Part shown: positions 33,549-34,610 of the stretch, in pieces
Layout of the letters: the number at the start of each line of letters is the position of its first letter
How positions within the stretch are numbered: position 1 is the stretch's first letter
Position numbers and translations under genes: made by a program
The notes under the pieces: model-generated
Seen by the model: only the letters and a program-made list of their open reading frames with translations
Told to the model about the DNA's origin: nothing
Database searches by the model: none
Assembly: GCA_030263535.1 (NCBI GenBank)
Contig: SZPB01000017.1
Location: forward strand, 1-34,610
DNA: 34,610 bases
Reading direction: 5' to 3'
From: Cytophagia bacterium CHB2
Lineage (GTDB): Bacteria > Zhuqueibacterota > Zhuqueibacteria > Zhuqueibacterales > Zhuqueibacteraceae

Positions 33549-34433
33549 ATGCGGCAAAATCAAGCAAATCCTTATCAACAACCGGTTGAAGAAGTATTGA
33601 CCGCGTTCGACACGGATGCGCGGCGCGGCTTGAGCAAAGAGGAAGCGCGGGCGCGGCTCGAAACATACGGCAAAAACGAGCTGACGGCAGAGAAGCCGGT
33701 GCCAGCGTGGAGGAAATTCCTCGCACAGTTTAAAGACGTGCTTGTCATCCTGCTGCTCATCGCGACAGTGATTTCGACCGTGTTGTGGTTGTACGAGCGC
33801 GAATCGGCGCTGCCTTATGAAGCCATGGCGATCTTCGCCGTCGTGCTGCTCAACGCCATCATGGGTTACATTCAGCAATCACGCGCGGAAGATGCGGTGG
33901 CGGCGTTGCGCCAAATGTCGGCGGCGCATGCCAACGTCATCCGCGACGGCGAGCGGCAGAGTATTCCGGCAACCGAGCTTGTGCCGGGCGATATCATCCT
34001 CATTGAAGAGGGCGATACGATTCCGGCGGACGGCCGGTTGATTCAAGAAACCGCGCTGCAAACCGGCGAAGCCGCGCTGACCGGTGAAAGCTTGCCGGTG
34101 TCGAAAGATACGCTGCCGATTGCGCAAGAAGTCGGACTCGGCGACCGCGACAATATGGTCTTCAGCGGCACCGCCGCCACTTACGGCCGCGGACGCGCGG
34201 TGGTGGTGGCAACCGGAATGCACACCCAAATGGGGCGCATTGCCGGGATGCTGAAGCAAGCTCCGGAAGAAACCACGCCGCTGCAAAAGGAACTCGATCG
34301 CGTCGGCAAACTGCTCGGCATCATCGTCGTTGTCATCGCCGTCGTGATGATTGCAACGATAATCCTCGTTGAAGACGTGCGCGGCTTCGCTGGAATTTTC
34401 GACGTGCTCATCCTCGGCGTCGCGCTCGCGGTC
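33549..34433 (+). CDS. Cation-transporting P-type ATPase, N-terminal part (broken by chimeric join)
   Basis: About 295 codons, running open to the window end without a stop. The cation-ATPase N-terminal domain comes first ([40 protein letters not shown]). Membrane spans 1-2 follow, then the actuator domain ([28 protein letters not shown]) with the phosphatase motif TGES. Spans 3-4 start at [16 protein letters not shown] and LILGVALAV, where a Ca2+-type P2A ATPase would continue AAVPEGLP. Instead the reading diverges at about 34430. The phosphorylation (DKTGT) and nucleotide-binding domains are absent. This is the PMCA/MgtA-like type, probably Ca2+, from the 5' end only. Confidence 0.9.
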
Positions 34434-34610
34434 GGAGTAGGCGAACTCCGGTTCCTGACGCTGCCACTTGAGCTTGTACAGCGGAGGCTGCGCCAAGAAG
34501 ATGTGGCCATGCTCGACCAGCGGTTTCATGAACCGGAACAACAGGGTCAGCAGCAGCGTGGAGATGTGCTGACCGTCGACATCGGCGTCGGCCATCAACA
34601 CGATCTTGTG
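34434..34610 (-). CDS. gyrB: Fragment of DNA gyrase subunit B, probably chimeric
   Basis: Minus strand from the window end: [20 protein letters not shown], then [39 protein letters not shown]. This is the GyrB TOPRIM region (metal motif DADVDG) and the segment after it. The coding DNA is GC-rich, and the [16 protein letters not shown] spelling recalls actinobacterial GyrB. The frame ends in the P-type ATPase sequence near 34416-34435, so the fragment is not a real gene of this locus. Confidence 0.85.

Noticed and set aside
33549-34610. A full P-type ATPase running to the window end
   Set aside because: The frame stays open after 34433, but those residues are the reverse complement of gyrB and lack DKTGT and later motifs.
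1-34610. CRISPR arrays, tRNA or rRNA genes, complete insertion sequences
   Set aside because: No regularly spaced repeats, no tRNA-like or rRNA-like stretch and no transposase gene were recognised by reading; a dedicated search was not possible.

Overview
The window reads as a bacterial chromosome segment from a metagenome-type contig. A type IX secretion (Por) sorting domain on two proteins (SNYPNPF-type motif) and caa3-type oxidase genes suggest an FCB-group relative, perhaps KSB1-like. That placement is inference; no rRNA or other phylogenetic marker of the host is present.

Layout. 1-1818: the 3' end of a cytochrome c oxidase operon (ctaD end, ctaE, ctaF), closed by a bidirectional terminator. 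1870-3203 (minus): a secreted DUF4412-like protein and a 5'-truncated T9SS-sorted protein. 3267-9761 (minus): an eight-gene bacteriocin-type operon with a C39-peptidase ABC exporter, a multi-TM protein, a MauE-like protein, a TlpA-like thioredoxin, a double-glycine precursor peptide with four core cysteines, and a three-subunit ABC transporter likely to give immunity. 9762-11054: about 1.3 kb with no convincing gene. 11055-12791 (minus): the full-length paralogue of the truncated T9SS protein. 13403-14845: a PAS/sigma-54 activator.

14938-18874 is a scrap-yard of small accessory genes: a RhuM-Fic fusion, a decayed HNH nuclease unit, two pieces of an adenylate cyclase, a UPF0175/DUF3368 toxin-antitoxin pair, and a frameshifted DUF4258 gene with DUF2283. 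18999-26204 (minus) is a tight three-gene operon: a small protein of unknown family, a 679-aa protein with C2H2-like zinc fingers, and a 1552-aa DEAH helicase with a DUF1998-type C-terminus. It looks like an undescribed anti-mobile-element system of the DruE/DrmA-DrmB/MrfA helicase type. 26205-27536 holds gene remnants, including an AraC C-terminus.

27537-33357 (plus) is a stress/maintenance series: a thioredoxin fold without its CXXC, DoxX, a DUF1269 protein, an RsbW-like kinase, an S2P/M50-CBS protease, a ferritin-like protein, a patatin and HdeD. A P-type Ca2+-ATPase starts at 33549 but breaks near 34416-34435. There the sequence becomes, on the other strand, a gyrB fragment that looks actinobacterial, which is best explained as an assembly chimera at the contig end.

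The two strongest leads are the disulfide-bacteriocin operon and the helicase/zinc-finger operon. Both lie on the minus strand and are flanked by gene debris, as expected for accessory islands.
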